Of a stretch of DNA of 64,000 bases, positions 40,112 through 51,857 are shown piece by piece (the stretch's first letter is position 1; each line of letters opens with the position of its first letter). The translations under genes and the position numbers were made by a program. The stretch is from Caenorhabditis remanei (Eukaryota > Nematoda > Chromadorea > Rhabditida > Rhabditidae): positions 3,224,001-3,288,000 of the forward strand of contig NC_071333.1 of assembly GCF_010183535.1 (NCBI RefSeq). The letters run 5' to 3'. The notes under the pieces were generated by a model. It saw nothing but the letters and a program-made list of their open reading frames with translations. It had not been told where the DNA came from and ran no database searches.

Positions 40112-43100
40112 ATGTGGAGTCAACAGAGTCAGTCGGTGAACGCCCGTCAAAGCAGCGGCGGCAGTTTCAAAAGAGGTCTCATTTCTTCTGAAATGGGAGG
40201 CCCATCGGCAAAGAAAATTGGTAAGTTCTGTCTATTTGTGATTAATGAGCGTAAACAAGTATGTATATGCATACTTGCAAAATGTCGGCCCGGATTCAAA
40301 CAAAGTGCACAACTTTTTTCATAAAATGTTTTTGACATTTGTCTGCAATTTCATCAAAAATAGTTAGAAAACCAAAAATTTCCGAAAATTATAAATTTCG
40401 ACTTTGTACAAAATCCCGGGTTGGGCCGGACCGCCCGGCCCATACCGTCGCAATTATGAAAATATGTTTAAAGTAGGCTGTTGTTAGTCTTTAACGAACG
40501 AATTCGAATGCATATCTATTACTAGAAGTAGACTTGTCAAAACCCGTTTCGATCCGTCGGCGGTCAAAGCGGATTCTAAGCGGCTGCCTACTTTAATCGA
40601 AATTTTTCAATTTTTGTTTTGAAATTTCAGTGTCAAAGTGCTTAAAGGAGTACTGAAGTCATATTTTTTTATTTCAGATACTGATACTTCAGAAAATTCT
40701 GAACAACTTTCATCATTGGAGCATGTGCTAAAAATCGCTCTAAATGCCCTAAATTCACGTTTTCCCAGCTCAAAAGAAGCCTAGATGGAAGAGTTTTCCC
40801 ACGCGAATTTCTCCCTCCGTGTAGTCCTCTCGGACAAAATAATTTTTTTCTATTTCTCGATGTTTCGTTTTCTTGTTTTTTTCAACAAAATTCCGTGTTT
40901 TTTCCATTTATATCGTAAAAAAGAAGAAAAAAACACGAAAATTTGTTGAAAACTGTTGAAACATTTGAAAATTGTTGAAAGTTGAAATTTGTTGAAAAAA
41001 GCAAGAAAACAAAAAATCGATAAATAAAATTAAATTATTTTGTCCGAGAGGACTACACGGGGGCAAAAATTCGCGTGGGAAAACTTGTCCATCTAGGCTC
41101 CTTTTGAGCCGGGAAAACGTGAATTTAGGGCATTTAGAGTGATTTTTAGCATGCTCCAATGATGAAAGTTGTTCAGAATTTTCTGAAGTATCAGAATCTG
41201 AAATAAAAAACATATGAATTCAGTCCTCCTTTAAAGTACCATACATATTCAGTTTTTGATCGAATTCTTCAAAATTATCTAGTTTTTGTTTCAGCTCCCG
41301 TTCTCGAAGATTCATTCAAAGTTACCAAGACGTTCAATGTCACAACTAATATGCTTCCTCTTAACGTATGGAGTATGAAGAAAGTGCAGCGGATCAAGAC
41401 AGAGACATTTATTGTTTCAAGTCAAGGCGAGAAAGTCCAGTTGGACCTTCCCGGCACTGTTGCGAATGAGTGAGTTCAATTATTGAGAAAGTATTATCTG
41501 TACATTCATTGATTTGCAGTGTATTAACTAACAATGTTCGTCTCCGTCAGCTGGCATTAATGACATTGATTCCTTACTTGAGACCCAAGCTGTTCCCAAA
41601 ACAACGTGACTTCGTCTTTGACTCAACAACTCTTTACGTTCCGGAAGGACAATACATCGGAGAAACCGTTGAAGAATTTAAAATTTGCAAAAAACAGTTT
41701 GAGAATTTGCCTGGTTTTTGGAAACAAAGTATCTCTAGATTCTTGCGTAACGATGACGATGGATTTCTTGTGAGACTTACCAAAGATGGATACATACCAC
41801 AAGGAGACAAGGCGCTGGAGGAGGAAGCTCATCGTTCAGAGTTCATCAGATTCCTGGGAATCCTTACTAGTCAGAAATCGAATAAAGAGATGTACTTTCA
41901 TAAAGGAAATGTGTCATACCCTGTTGATTCGAAGCAAGATCAGTTGGATTCCACAGTCTACACCAGAGCTGGATTTGCAAAATCAATTTTTATTACCAGA
42001 GAGAACGCTGCGGTCACAATGAGCATCAACACACAATTTTGTTCATTCTACAGAACTCTTCCAATTCTGACTCTCGTTTTCAACATGCACAAAGAATTCA
42101 AAAATGGAGTTTCAACAAATTCCATCGATGAGGCTGATAAATGTTTGAGAGAAAATAGTGAATTCTTGAGAATCGTGAAGAAAGAGTTGATCGGACTCTA
42201 TGTCAAAGCAACACATTTGAAAGAAGGTGCCAACCTTTTGCAAATTGCCGGACTTTCCAAGAAGAACGCCGAAAAGTGAGTTTACAGTGATTCCATATTG
42301 TTCAAAACCTCTACGTACATATTTCAGCGAATTCATAACGCTAGAAGGTCATTCAATCACCGTTGCGGAGTACTTTTATAAGGTATACAACATCACACTC
42401 CAACATCCAAGAATGCTTCTGATTATTGGAAACCTATTCGGAAAAGAGAGCGTCTTTCCAATGGAAGTGCTGAAAGTTGCCCAATATCAACTCAAGCATT
42501 CTATGAGTATCAAGGACAAGAAGAAATATAAGGAAGCCATTGAACTCTTCTCAGCTCCAGAGTCCTACATGCGTGATGTTGCTTCTGTTATCAGCGATCC
42601 GCTGGAACTAAACAACAGTTCGTTGATGAAAGCTTTCGGAATTGAATGCAGATTCAATGCACCAGTTTTCTCACAAGCTAAGCTTCTGTCCTGCCCGGAT
42701 ATCAAAATAGGAACGGAGGTCAAAAGACTTCAGCTTGGAAGTTCAGAAATACCTCAAACTGAATCATTCGAACAGCCAGCAAATATTCATCAAGCTGCAG
42801 TCATTTCATTCGACAACATCTTGAGCAAAAAAAAGGTTAGGTAAGTAGCAAACTAACACTTAAAATAGTTAAAACTATTTTTTATTATATTACAGAGACC
42901 TTGCTGTGAGGATTGAAGAAATTTGCTTGGAAAAAGGTATAAAAACTTCATCAAAATTTTGTGCTCATGAAATGTCTGCCGAAGATTACATGCTGATGGA
43001 CCGTATGATGGGATGGAAGAATCGGAAAATTGGAATCGTGATCGGAATAGTCGAAAATGAAAAGTCTGATGTGTATGATGCGCTGAAGTACTACCGAATC

Positions 43101-44101
43101 ACGAAAGTGCAGACGATCATTCTCACCAAGGAAACTGTAGATCAAATCTTAAATGACAACACGGAGACTATCAACAAGGTCACAAGAAAGATAAACATGA
43201 AGTGCGGAGGCATCAACTTTCTTGTTAACATTCCAAGAACAATTGACGGCAAGGAAAGTGCGCTGCACAAGAAATTGAGAGCATGCGTCCAACACATCGG
43301 AATAAAAACGTATCAATCTATCGATATGAAGAATCACAGAATGACCATGATAGGAGCTTCATTCAATGTGTCCACCTCGTCCCGACTCAGTGGTCATTGC
43401 TACCAGGAGATGCACCACCGTCGAAAAATCCAGGCAATTGATTCGATTCTATTGGAGAGTCTAGAATCCTATAACAAACGATCCAAGCAATATCCCGCGA
43501 CAATTGTCCTTTACCGCAGCATCTGCAACAACGAGGATTTCGGTATGGTGAAGGAAGAAGTAGAAGCAATTCGAGAATCATTTGTTGGTAGAAATGATGC
43601 ATACTCCCCGTCCTTGGTGGTTTTAGCCGTTCAAGAAGACGCTCTTGTCAGATTGTTTGTGCCAGCAGCTGATTTCAAAGGACCTAATACAAATGTTCCA
43701 CCTGGCACTTGTATCGACACCAATATAATCACCTACGGGTACGATGAGTTCATCTTGAACTCTCATACTCCAACTAAAGTGAGATATATTTCGATGGATG
43801 TGCTCATTATAATAAGAATTTTGTTTCAGGGAGTGTCGGTACCAGCCAGATACACTATCCTGGCCAATGACCCCAGCTGGACCAAAAACGAAATTGCCCA
43901 CATCACGTGGTTTATGACATTCAATAATCAAGTTGCATACAAACCGCATGCTGTGGTAGACGTACTTCATTTTGCGGGAAAATTAGCCAAGAGAGGGACA
44001 AACATTCTTAGATTTGAACAGTAAGTTTTTTGTTATACGAAACTATCATTCCATCGTTTATTTTCAGAAATATCACGCCGTCTGATTCCGATGCAGCGTA
44101 A
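40112..44101 (+). CDS. WAGO-type nematode Argonaute
   Basis: Seven exons (40112-40220, 41295-41469, 41520-42275, 42328-42840, 42896-43778, 43830-44020, 44068-44101) give 886 residues. An N-terminal Ser/Gln-rich leader is followed by the N and linker regions. PAZ lies around 300-400 (ITVAEYFYKVYNITLQHP, then VFPMEVLKV) and a MID/PIWI half around 517-870 (KYYRITKVQTIILTKETVDQ, GGINFLVNIPR). The first PIWI catalytic position reads MIGASFNVS instead of GADVTH (about 671). The second reads LYRSICNN instead of YRDGV (about 723). A His survives in DVLHFAGKLAKRG (about 858). It is therefore predicted not to slice and would act as a secondary small-RNA effector. Intron 1 holds two MITE-like sequences. 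Confidence 0.88.
40264..40455. mobile_element. GGGCC-family MITE in Argonaute intron 1
   Basis: CATACTTGCAAAATG..GGCCCGG at the left faces CCGCCCGGCCCATACC..GCAATTATG at the right, echoing the ends of the 3.8-kb copy. The internal AATTTCGACTTTG is shared. I could not find a clean 8-bp duplication (TGTATATG versus AAAATATG), so it is an old or partial copy. Confidence 0.5.
40646..41230. mobile_element. TTAA-flanked palindromic element in Argonaute intron 1
   Basis: A 585-bp inverted repeat with arms of about 280 bp. The left arm begins AGGAGTACTGAAGTCATAT and the right end is its near reverse complement. TTAA lies at 40642-40645 and 41231-41234. Most of the Argonaute's first intron is this element. 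A transcript could fold into a long hairpin. Confidence 0.78.
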
Positions 44102-44689
44102 AAAGTTCTGAAATTCCCATCAACATTCTTCCTCACTCATATTTGATTGCTTTTGAATACTCAAACTCTCCAGTTTCTCTATTCGTCTTGTTTATATACT
44201 GTTTTATATCCTTTTACCGTTTTTTTGATCGAAAGTTGTGCCCTACGTTTTTTACATTGTTTTATTGTGATTCATAACTTTAAGTCCAACTGTCATTCAT
44301 CTTTTTTTTCCAATAGAATAAATTTTTTTTTCTAAATTGAGTACTGATATGTAAAAAAAAACACTTCAAGCTTCAACTTACAAGCATTCATTAGAGGAAA
44401 AAAAGTTCGTAAAAAGCCACGCAATTTGTGTCAAATCAGGAAATTTAGTGAATCATCAAAATACGCGGGAAGTATTTCTGAATTTTTGATATTTCCAAAT
44501 GAATCGATAAAAAACTGCAAATAAAATTATCTATTTTTAATGAATGGACTTAAGAAAAAAATCGTGAACATGGTTTTATCTGACTCTGAGTATTACGAAA
44601 AATGAGAAGAGTGTTAAAGATACTTGCGGTACCTCTGTTTCATTTTGCGTTTCATATGGTAAAATTTTGAAAAATGTAGATCAATCTTA
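44102..44689. other. Argonaute 3' flank
   Basis: Includes AATAAA near 44,318. No further gene seen. Confidence 0.45.
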
Positions 44690-45145
44690 CAATGGAAGTC
44701 TTTGGAGACGCCACTTTCAAACGACCTATAAATTTGGTCATAGGAATTTTCAATCTCGGGGAGTTCATTTCTGCATTCAACACCTCCTAAATGTTTATGA
44801 GATCCGAGTTATGAGCTTTCAAACTTTTCATATGGTCAAGTTTTTTCACGTGGAATTCCAAATCAACAAACACTTTACGCTAGATTATCTTTTTTTGCAA
44901 CCTACGAGCACAGGTTAGTCGCTGGGGAACACAAATGGAACCGCGCGGTGGCGTATATACCGCCGATTTGGATTTCCATGTGAAAAAGCTTAACCATATG
45001 AAAAGTTTGAAAGCTCACAACTCGGCTCGAAGAGACAATATGCAGGATTTGACTGCAAAAATGGACTGCTCGTGGTTTGAAATACCTATAACCCAATTTA
45101 AAGGTCGTTTGAAAGTGGCGTATCCAAAGACTTCCCTTGTTTGAG
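44690..45145. mobile_element. Palindromic MITE (arms of about 200 bp)
   Basis: ACAATGGAAGTCTTTGGA at the left mirrors TCCAAAGACTTCCCTTGT at the right. Complementarity continues through GCCACTTTCAAACGACCT and CATATGGTCAAG/CTTAACCATATG. No target duplication could be fixed by eye. A related copy lies at 63.18-63.56 kb. Frames inside are artefacts of the repeat. Confidence 0.7.
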
Positions 45146-45568
45146 CTTCATTTGTTCAGTTGACGATTTTCCTCTACGAACACACCATGAAAGGTTTTAG
45201 AACGCCGAATTGATTCATTTTCGAATAGCCCTATTTTACCTCAAAATGGTGAAATTTCAAAGATGAATAAGTTTTATCCAAATAAGTTGTCAAATATAAA
45301 AGCGCAGTTCGTGGTTTGATCTACAATTTTTAAAGAAGTTGACATTGTGAGACATGAGATTGAGACGGACTTAATGAAACAGAACAGATCCAGAAAACGT
45401 TCCAATTACAATTTGTGGAAAATATCGGTACTTAATAAATATAAAGGGTGATAAATATACATTATTCTGGGGCTGTGATAAAACAGAAACATATCAAAAC
45501 TGAATACAAATTTTGATGGAGAAAAGTAACATTAAAAAGAGAGTTGAAAATTTGAAGAAGAGCACTCA

Positions 45569-47524
45569 TCATTCTTATATATAAAAGACAAGTGGTGTTT
45601 GTCTGTCTGTCTGAGGCGATGTCCGCAGCCGCTTTGGAAAGAGAAGAGAAACTGAGCCAGCGGGCAAAACCGAACTGACGTGCATTGGGCAGCGACCGCC
45701 GCTTTAGACCACTCGGCCATGCGGGCACATTTAGAAGAGCGTGGCAATGTAAATGAGGAGAGACCAGCCTGATGCACCGCCGAAGGCGGGCAGATAGGCG
45801 GGTATCTTTACTAATAATATTCAACAGATCCGTGTGTCGGTTTATTTGTTGCATGTCATAACTCCCTTTGTAGTGGACCGATTTTTATGAAACCTACATA
45901 GATAGATTGGAAATTTCCCTTAGATGATGCCCGAACTTTTCTTTTTTCAAAAATATCAAATTTGACGTCTTCTGGAGACGATGTCGATTTCAACAGTAGA
46001 AAGCGTTCAGAAAAGGTGTGTCCCGACAGGGTGGTTGAAAGCTCAAAACTACTGACTCGGTGTTTCTTGACTGCATTCTCGAGAGCGCCGCGGCCGCGCG
46101 TATTTAGTGTAGAGGTCTACGCAGATGACTCTCACCCATGGGGTAGTGAGTTCGTTCCCGCCAGGTTCGAAAAGTTTTTTGGTTTTTTTGACGGTCAGTA
46201 AATGAAAGTTGTAATTATGGTCGAGATTTTAGAACAAAAGGGTGGAGTAGCTATCTTTTTGTTGACTCTGTACACACCGCTACAATTCTGTCAGAAGGGA
46301 TGATTGAGGTCCAACTTTGACGGTGTTTAAAAATTCACAATCCTACAAACACCGAGTCAGAAACTGATAGTAGTTAACAATAAACCTTTCGTCCGAATTT
46401 TCATGGGGAAGTCGTGCGGCATTGTCGCCGATCGTTTGAAAATTCAAAATGTTTTTCTTTGTTTTTATTTTAGTTTTTATTCGAGATGATGGACCAAAAG
46501 ACACTAACGCAATCACAATAGAGAAAATAAAAGAAAACGACCAGGAACTTAGTAGGTAGACATGTTAAGAGTGAGATATTTAGGGGAATCAAGAGTTGTT
46601 TTCTTTAAGAACTTTGAGAATTTTTGTGAAGCACTCAGGTACGAATGAGAAGAATTGAAATCAAAATAGGCTGAATAAGGGGATTCTTTAACTTTTAAAC
46701 GTAGAAATATGTAAAATAGTTTTAGTTTCGAAGTATTCCAGAGAAGAGAGGTGGCATCGCCGCCGAACAGTGAAAAACTTAGAAAGCAGGACTTTTTGGA
46801 TTAAACCAAACTAAAAAAAGAAAAAAAAATCTTGAAAGAATTTGGGGGAGGGAGGCGGCATCGCCGCCGATAAGTCAAAAACTTCAAAAGAATACTTCAA
46901 ACGTATGTTTTGAAGATGTGAATAGAAAATTCTCTTTTGGTAAAAGGTTTCTCAGTCAGGCAAAAAACACACGTATTATTAAGTACGATTAATTCTGAGA
47001 CTCGGATGTCTCCACCATTAAATAAGCGGCTAGGTACATAGAGAATGAGACGACACTACTCAAGAAGTGATGGTGATTTCTGAATAAGGAACTTTGTCGT
47101 AGCTCAGTTTCCTTCAAAAAAGGAACAAATTCTAGAATAAGGATTTGTCTAAATAAGGACTTAATTTGCTATATTCAGAAAAAGGAGGCGGCATCGCCGC
47201 CGATCAGTCAAAAGTTAAAACCTAATATTTGGAGGATTACCTGCTTTTGATGAAAGAAAAATAGAGTTACCAAGTTCATGTTCTTCTGAAGTAATTTTTC
47301 GAAATCTTATCAGAAAAGTAGGGGTGTTTTAATTGTTCTCTGGAACGGGTTGCTCAACTAATAAAAATTACCAACAATCGAAAAAGTTATAGACCAGAAG
47401 AATAAGAGAATTCTGAAATCTCGAGTGTTTAAACCATGTGAGAAGCGCCGCAGGCGCTGTAACACTTAGAAGGGTGGTGTTGAGAAGGAGGTTCAGTCGC
47501 CGTTAGGCGACGTGAACCGACTGG
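45569..47524 (+). mobile_element. Candidate non-autonomous Helitron
   Basis: Starts TC after an A (TCATTCTTATATATAAAAG). It ends in the hairpin GTCGCC-GTTA-GGCGAC, then 9 bases, then CTGG followed by T. This matches the Helitron 5'-TC..CTRR-3' rule and A/T insertion site. The interior holds a minus-strand tRNA-like segment (about 45,655-45,727, GGCCGAGTGGTCTAAAG), a fragment of the 54-59 kb transposon's terminus (46,019-46,090), a plus-strand tRNA-like segment (about 46,110-46,165), and several short GC palindromes. No Rep/helicase frame is present. Confidence 0.5.
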
Positions 47525-47649
47525 TAATATAAATTTTAAAAAGAAATCGTTCAGAAAAAAGTTACATGCGCTACAACAACTGATGGGACAGTTCGAAAGA
47601 TTCAGTAAACTGGTCTAGGAGATGCAAGAAATGATATGGGCCGAGTAGT

Positions 47650-49922
47650 TTAGTCATCCACATATCTGCATGGTAGGAAGTTTTGACACGCCGGTTTACA
47701 TCTGAAAAATTTTATTCAAGTATAATTCATTTTGTGTGAAGTTGAATTTGGTATACACGGCTTTCGTGCAGATTAACTTTTTGCAAAAAGAAGTACTTAC
47801 CGGCAGCGAATTCCTTTTCTATCCTTCATGTCCTCTGGGTCATAGTAGGAAATTGTGACCAATTCGCCGGCTGCAATGTCCTGTAGTGCAATAACTACAA
47901 TTCGAGGAATCAGCGTTTCTCCTTCCGATTTTCTTGAGTGGCATTCGACGAATGCTGAATTTGGCTCGCAAGCATGGGAGAGAAAGCGAACTACGTTTCT
48001 AGAAAACGTGAGATTTAAAAAAAACGCGAACGAATTTTGAATCTGTTGACTCACCCAATATCGCGGGAATTAATTGCAATGTTTCCTTGCATAACTCGGA
48101 AAGATGCTTCATATGAAGTCCCTCTTCCTGTGTCATAGAAGGTTTCTCCATCGTCTCCGATAACTTCTTCCATGACCAGTGCCTCTCCCACATATTCGCC
48201 AATCAACTCTCCCTTTCTTATCGGCTCAGCCGTTTCCAACCCGCATCCGCGCTCATCTTTCAAATGGACAACAGTCAAATTCTTCGATTTTCCTTGTTGA
48301 GCTTGTCGATTCGGACAAGTCCTACAACATCCACAAGCGTCCGAACATTCCACGATAATGCGCTGATCAGAATGGTTGTGATCATCCATATCGACAAACC
48401 CATTTCTGTCGACCTTGCGATGTTTCCTTTCTACGCTTATTCCAGGTGGTTTCCGATAGAGAGCATTGAACTGAAAATGTCAAAATGTGTTGGTTACAAT
48501 AAAAATGTTCTAGAATGTTTTTAAGAGTAACGGCCAAAATGATGTCATTTTTTGCCTTTTTTAGTTGAAAATGTCCAATCTTAAAGTTTATACATAATTT
48601 ACTTTGTGGGAAACATTAATCTACTATTTTACATTTTCAACTGAAAAAATTAAAATATGATATCCTTTTGGTCGGTACTGTAAATCAAACATTTCGTACA
48701 CAAATTTTTTGAGAAAAAATTTTTGTGACAAGGTAAAATTTTCGACTATGATTGATTTTTTTTGAAAACTTTCGAAGGTTCGGGCCGGGGTCTTGACAAG
48801 TATAAACTTTTCAAAATTGTATTAAAACTGGAGGCTCTTAAAAACTCAGGGAATTTTTTTTTCGGAACTCATTTGCAATCAAATTTGACTTTTTAAAGTT
48901 TTAGGTAACCATCATTTTTCCCCTCGTTTACCTATTCAGAACCCCGTAAAGTGTCATAAAAATTTTTTGAAAAAACTAACGATTCGATTGCACTTGCATG
49001 CGGTAGGATTTTCACACGCTGTGGATGCGTGCGAGTTCAATTTACGAGAAGGTTTGAGTTCAGAAGCTGGCTTGTTAGCTTCTTGATTCATGCAGACGTT
49101 TTTGGCCTCATCTGATACGACGGTTTTAGTTACAGTCTGTAATAGTTTTTTATAATATTTTTGAATACTTTTTCAACAGTTCTTACCTGATACGACAACA
49201 ACTGCTCCTGGACGTATTTCTCCCGTTCTTCATTTTTAATTTTTTTATTTTGAAGAAATCTGATATGATTTCTTTTATATTCATTAACATCCATCAATTT
49301 CATGGCGAGGAATTGTCGGCGAACTTGTTGTTTCTTTTGATCCATCACGGTAGGAGACAATCCACGGTCACGAAGCTTTCCGAGCTGAAAAATATAGAAC
49401 TCTAACTGCATCATTGTTATAATGCTACTGAAAGTGTCAAATTCTTTTATAGACTCAGGTAACTATTTTTAAAGTATGCTTTTTGAGAGAATTAAGAAAC
49501 AACAAAAACCAACTATAATTTACGGGCTTCAATTTAAAAACTGTTTGAGAAGACACTTTATAACTAATTTCTAAAGAGCCCTTGTTCTTTTTCAGATTTA
49601 TAAAATACCAGATGGGGCCACCGAGTCGGGCCGGATTGAAAAAGTTGCGGCCCGGTCCTGTTTCCAATTTTAAAAAAAGTTCACTGCATTCTTTAAAAAG
49701 ACAGAAAACTTCTTAAAGTATGTTTTTTTCAAAAAATCGGAAAATTTTGAATTTTTCAGTACTCTGGTTGTTTTCACTCACTTGATCAGGCATCGGCTCA
49801 ACTTCTCTGATCATTCCGGAGCATCCACCGCCTTGCTTCTTGTGTGCTTCGACTCGAGTTTGTGTGGCGTGACGAGCGTTTGCGGCTCGAACTCTTCTCC
49901 AGTTGATTTTTTTACGCGGCAT
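47650..49922 (-). CDS. SET-domain histone-lysine methyltransferase
   Basis: Six minus-strand exons (49922-49782, 49384-49187, 49136-48981, 48470-48055, 47998-47801, 47701-47650) give 386 residues. The N-terminal half is basic and helical. The pre-SET cysteine cluster CSDACGCCRTCPNR lies at about 207-220. The SET core follows: ERGCGLETAEPIRKGELIGE, then NVVRFLSHACEPN (about 305-317, the RF-x-N/S-H-x-C-x-PN cofactor and substrate site), then GELVTISYYDPED. The post-SET CRCKPACQN ends the protein. The order pre-SET, SET, post-SET is that of SUV39/G9a-type H3K9 enzymes; the compact pre-SET is a worm-like variant. It should act on nucleosomes in the nucleus. Confidence 0.88.
48690..48800. mobile_element. 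Partial GGGCC-family MITE in SET intron 3
   Basis: Shares TTTTCGACTAT and a GGGCCGGGGTCTTGACAAGTAT end with the 3.2-kb copy. The left half is lost. Just before it (about 48,515-48,675) is another small inverted repeat ending GGTCGGTACTGTA, resembling the mariner-like MITE at 18.3 kb. Confidence 0.45.
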
Positions 49923-51857
49923 CTACAAATTTGAAGGGGATTATTATCATGGAAATTATTCAATCAGTTTTTTTTCCAATAAAGTCATGTAAAAATAGTA
50001 GAGGATCCACTCTAACTCTCTCCCAGCTCTTTTCCGCTAACTCTCAAACTCTCTAGTAAGACACGCTCACTACTGAACAGGCACCTCAGCACGTAGAAAA
50101 TGAAACAAAAGCAAACGGAAAAATATAAAAATCAATTAAAACATGGATTCCTAGATAGTTACCATCTTAATATTGTAAAAGTCAAAAAATTTTCTTTTCG
50201 ATTTTTAATACAATGACAACGAGAACTGAAGAACTAGTCTAAAAACTATCCAAAAAGATTACATTTTCATAAAAAAAATGCTTAATTTGCAAATGTTGTT
50301 CAATTTTTTAGCGCAAAATTTTAATTTCAATAATAATTTCGAACTTTTGCTTACCGTTGTGGTGTTAAGTTGAAAACCGGTAGAATAGAAGATTTGCACT
50401 TGAATTAAGAAGTTAATCGTTTGATGAATCTGGAGTATTTGATTTATTAAATTTCAGTTAATAAAACTTTCCACAAGTTGAGAAAAAAAAGCCAATATCA
50501 AGTAAAAAAAAGTAAGTGAATAAATAAGACGTATAAATGAAAAAAAGAGAAAGTGACAGGAAAACTTGCGCGGCGGGGGGGAGGAATTGTCTGGTAAAGA
50601 AGGAGTAGAGGAAAATGGGGAGAAGTTAGAAATAAGATAGGGAGAAGCGAGATTTAGAGAGAAGGGAGCACTGGCAGTAATGATGAGAAATCGATTGGAT
50701 TGTAGAAAAAGAAGAGAGTTGAACGGGTGAAATGTGGGAAAAAACTTATAAAAAGTCGCGTTTTTGAAAGCATATTATTATGATGCTATTAGTATATGTA
50801 TTACTGTTTCTTGTAAAATAATCAAGCATTAAAAGAAGAAACCTATTTTTCTGTAGCAAAGTTAACTAAATTTTTACTTTGTTAAAGTAAACAATTGATA
50901 ATTCAACGTTTTCATGATGAAAAATGAGGAAAGAGGAATATAATAATAATGTAAGAAACTATAACTAAATTTTAAATTACCGTAATTTGCTGCATTCTCA
51001 GATCTACATATAACGTCCCCGACTATCTTTGTTAAAATTGGCAAGATCATAGCCAACTAAACATTATTTTTTATATTGATCTGTAGTTACTCAGAAATAA
51101 ATTTTGAAATCAGTACGCTAAAATGTTTTTTATTTCCCAACTAACTTTTTGATGCAGACCTTTTTAATTTTTAATTTTCAAATTTGCTACATAAATAGAA
51201 TTGAACTAGACAGATATCCATTCTCTTTTTATCTACTTGTACACACAGTAAAAACTAGACAAAAAATCTTTTAGGGACATCTGCTCTTATGCGCGGATAG
51301 TGAACATCTGCACCCGTTGCAAACTGTTTTTTTAATGTTGTGCACTGGCAAAAAACAGTTCGGATGGCACCAATTGGCACCTGTCCCCAGACCAGAATTT
51401 TGTCATAATTTTCTGAGAACTGAATAATTTTTCTATATTTTCTCAAAATTTGATATCAAATATTATGAAAAGTCCTGAACTAAATAATTTGAAATGAAAA
51501 ATTATCTAAAAATCAGACATTATTCGATCCATTTTATATATTCTTATTTGCATACTTATAGGAGGCCGCTCGCGTTTTCTAAAAAAATTTTGTGTGAAAA
51601 ATCGGATCAATAAGATTTAATTCGGCTGAAAATCGGGATTTAATTAATCATCGCGGCAAGAGAGTATAATAACGAAGAGAGACGTGTTTGTCTGCTGCCG
51701 GGCAGCTGGCGTAAGAAGGAAGCACGCCCTTCCGAACCTCCCCCACATAGAGTCCGTGTCTTTCCACATGTGTTTGGAGGTTATTTGGAGGTTATTGCGT
51801 TGTCACTCGCTCCCTGTTCTTATTCTCTTGTTTCTGCCGTATCATTCTGCTTCAAAA
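49923..51857. other. Gene-poor stretch upstream of the SET gene
   Basis: AT-rich, with a purine-rich patch at 50,500-50,760 including GCGGCGGGGGGGAGG. No supported gene or RNA. The 51,660-51,857 portion may be the promoter of the next gene. Confidence 0.45.

Noticed and set aside
44667..45144. Frames on both strands around 44.7-45.1 kb
   Set aside because: They come from the two arms of a palindromic MITE with a related copy at 63.2 kb.
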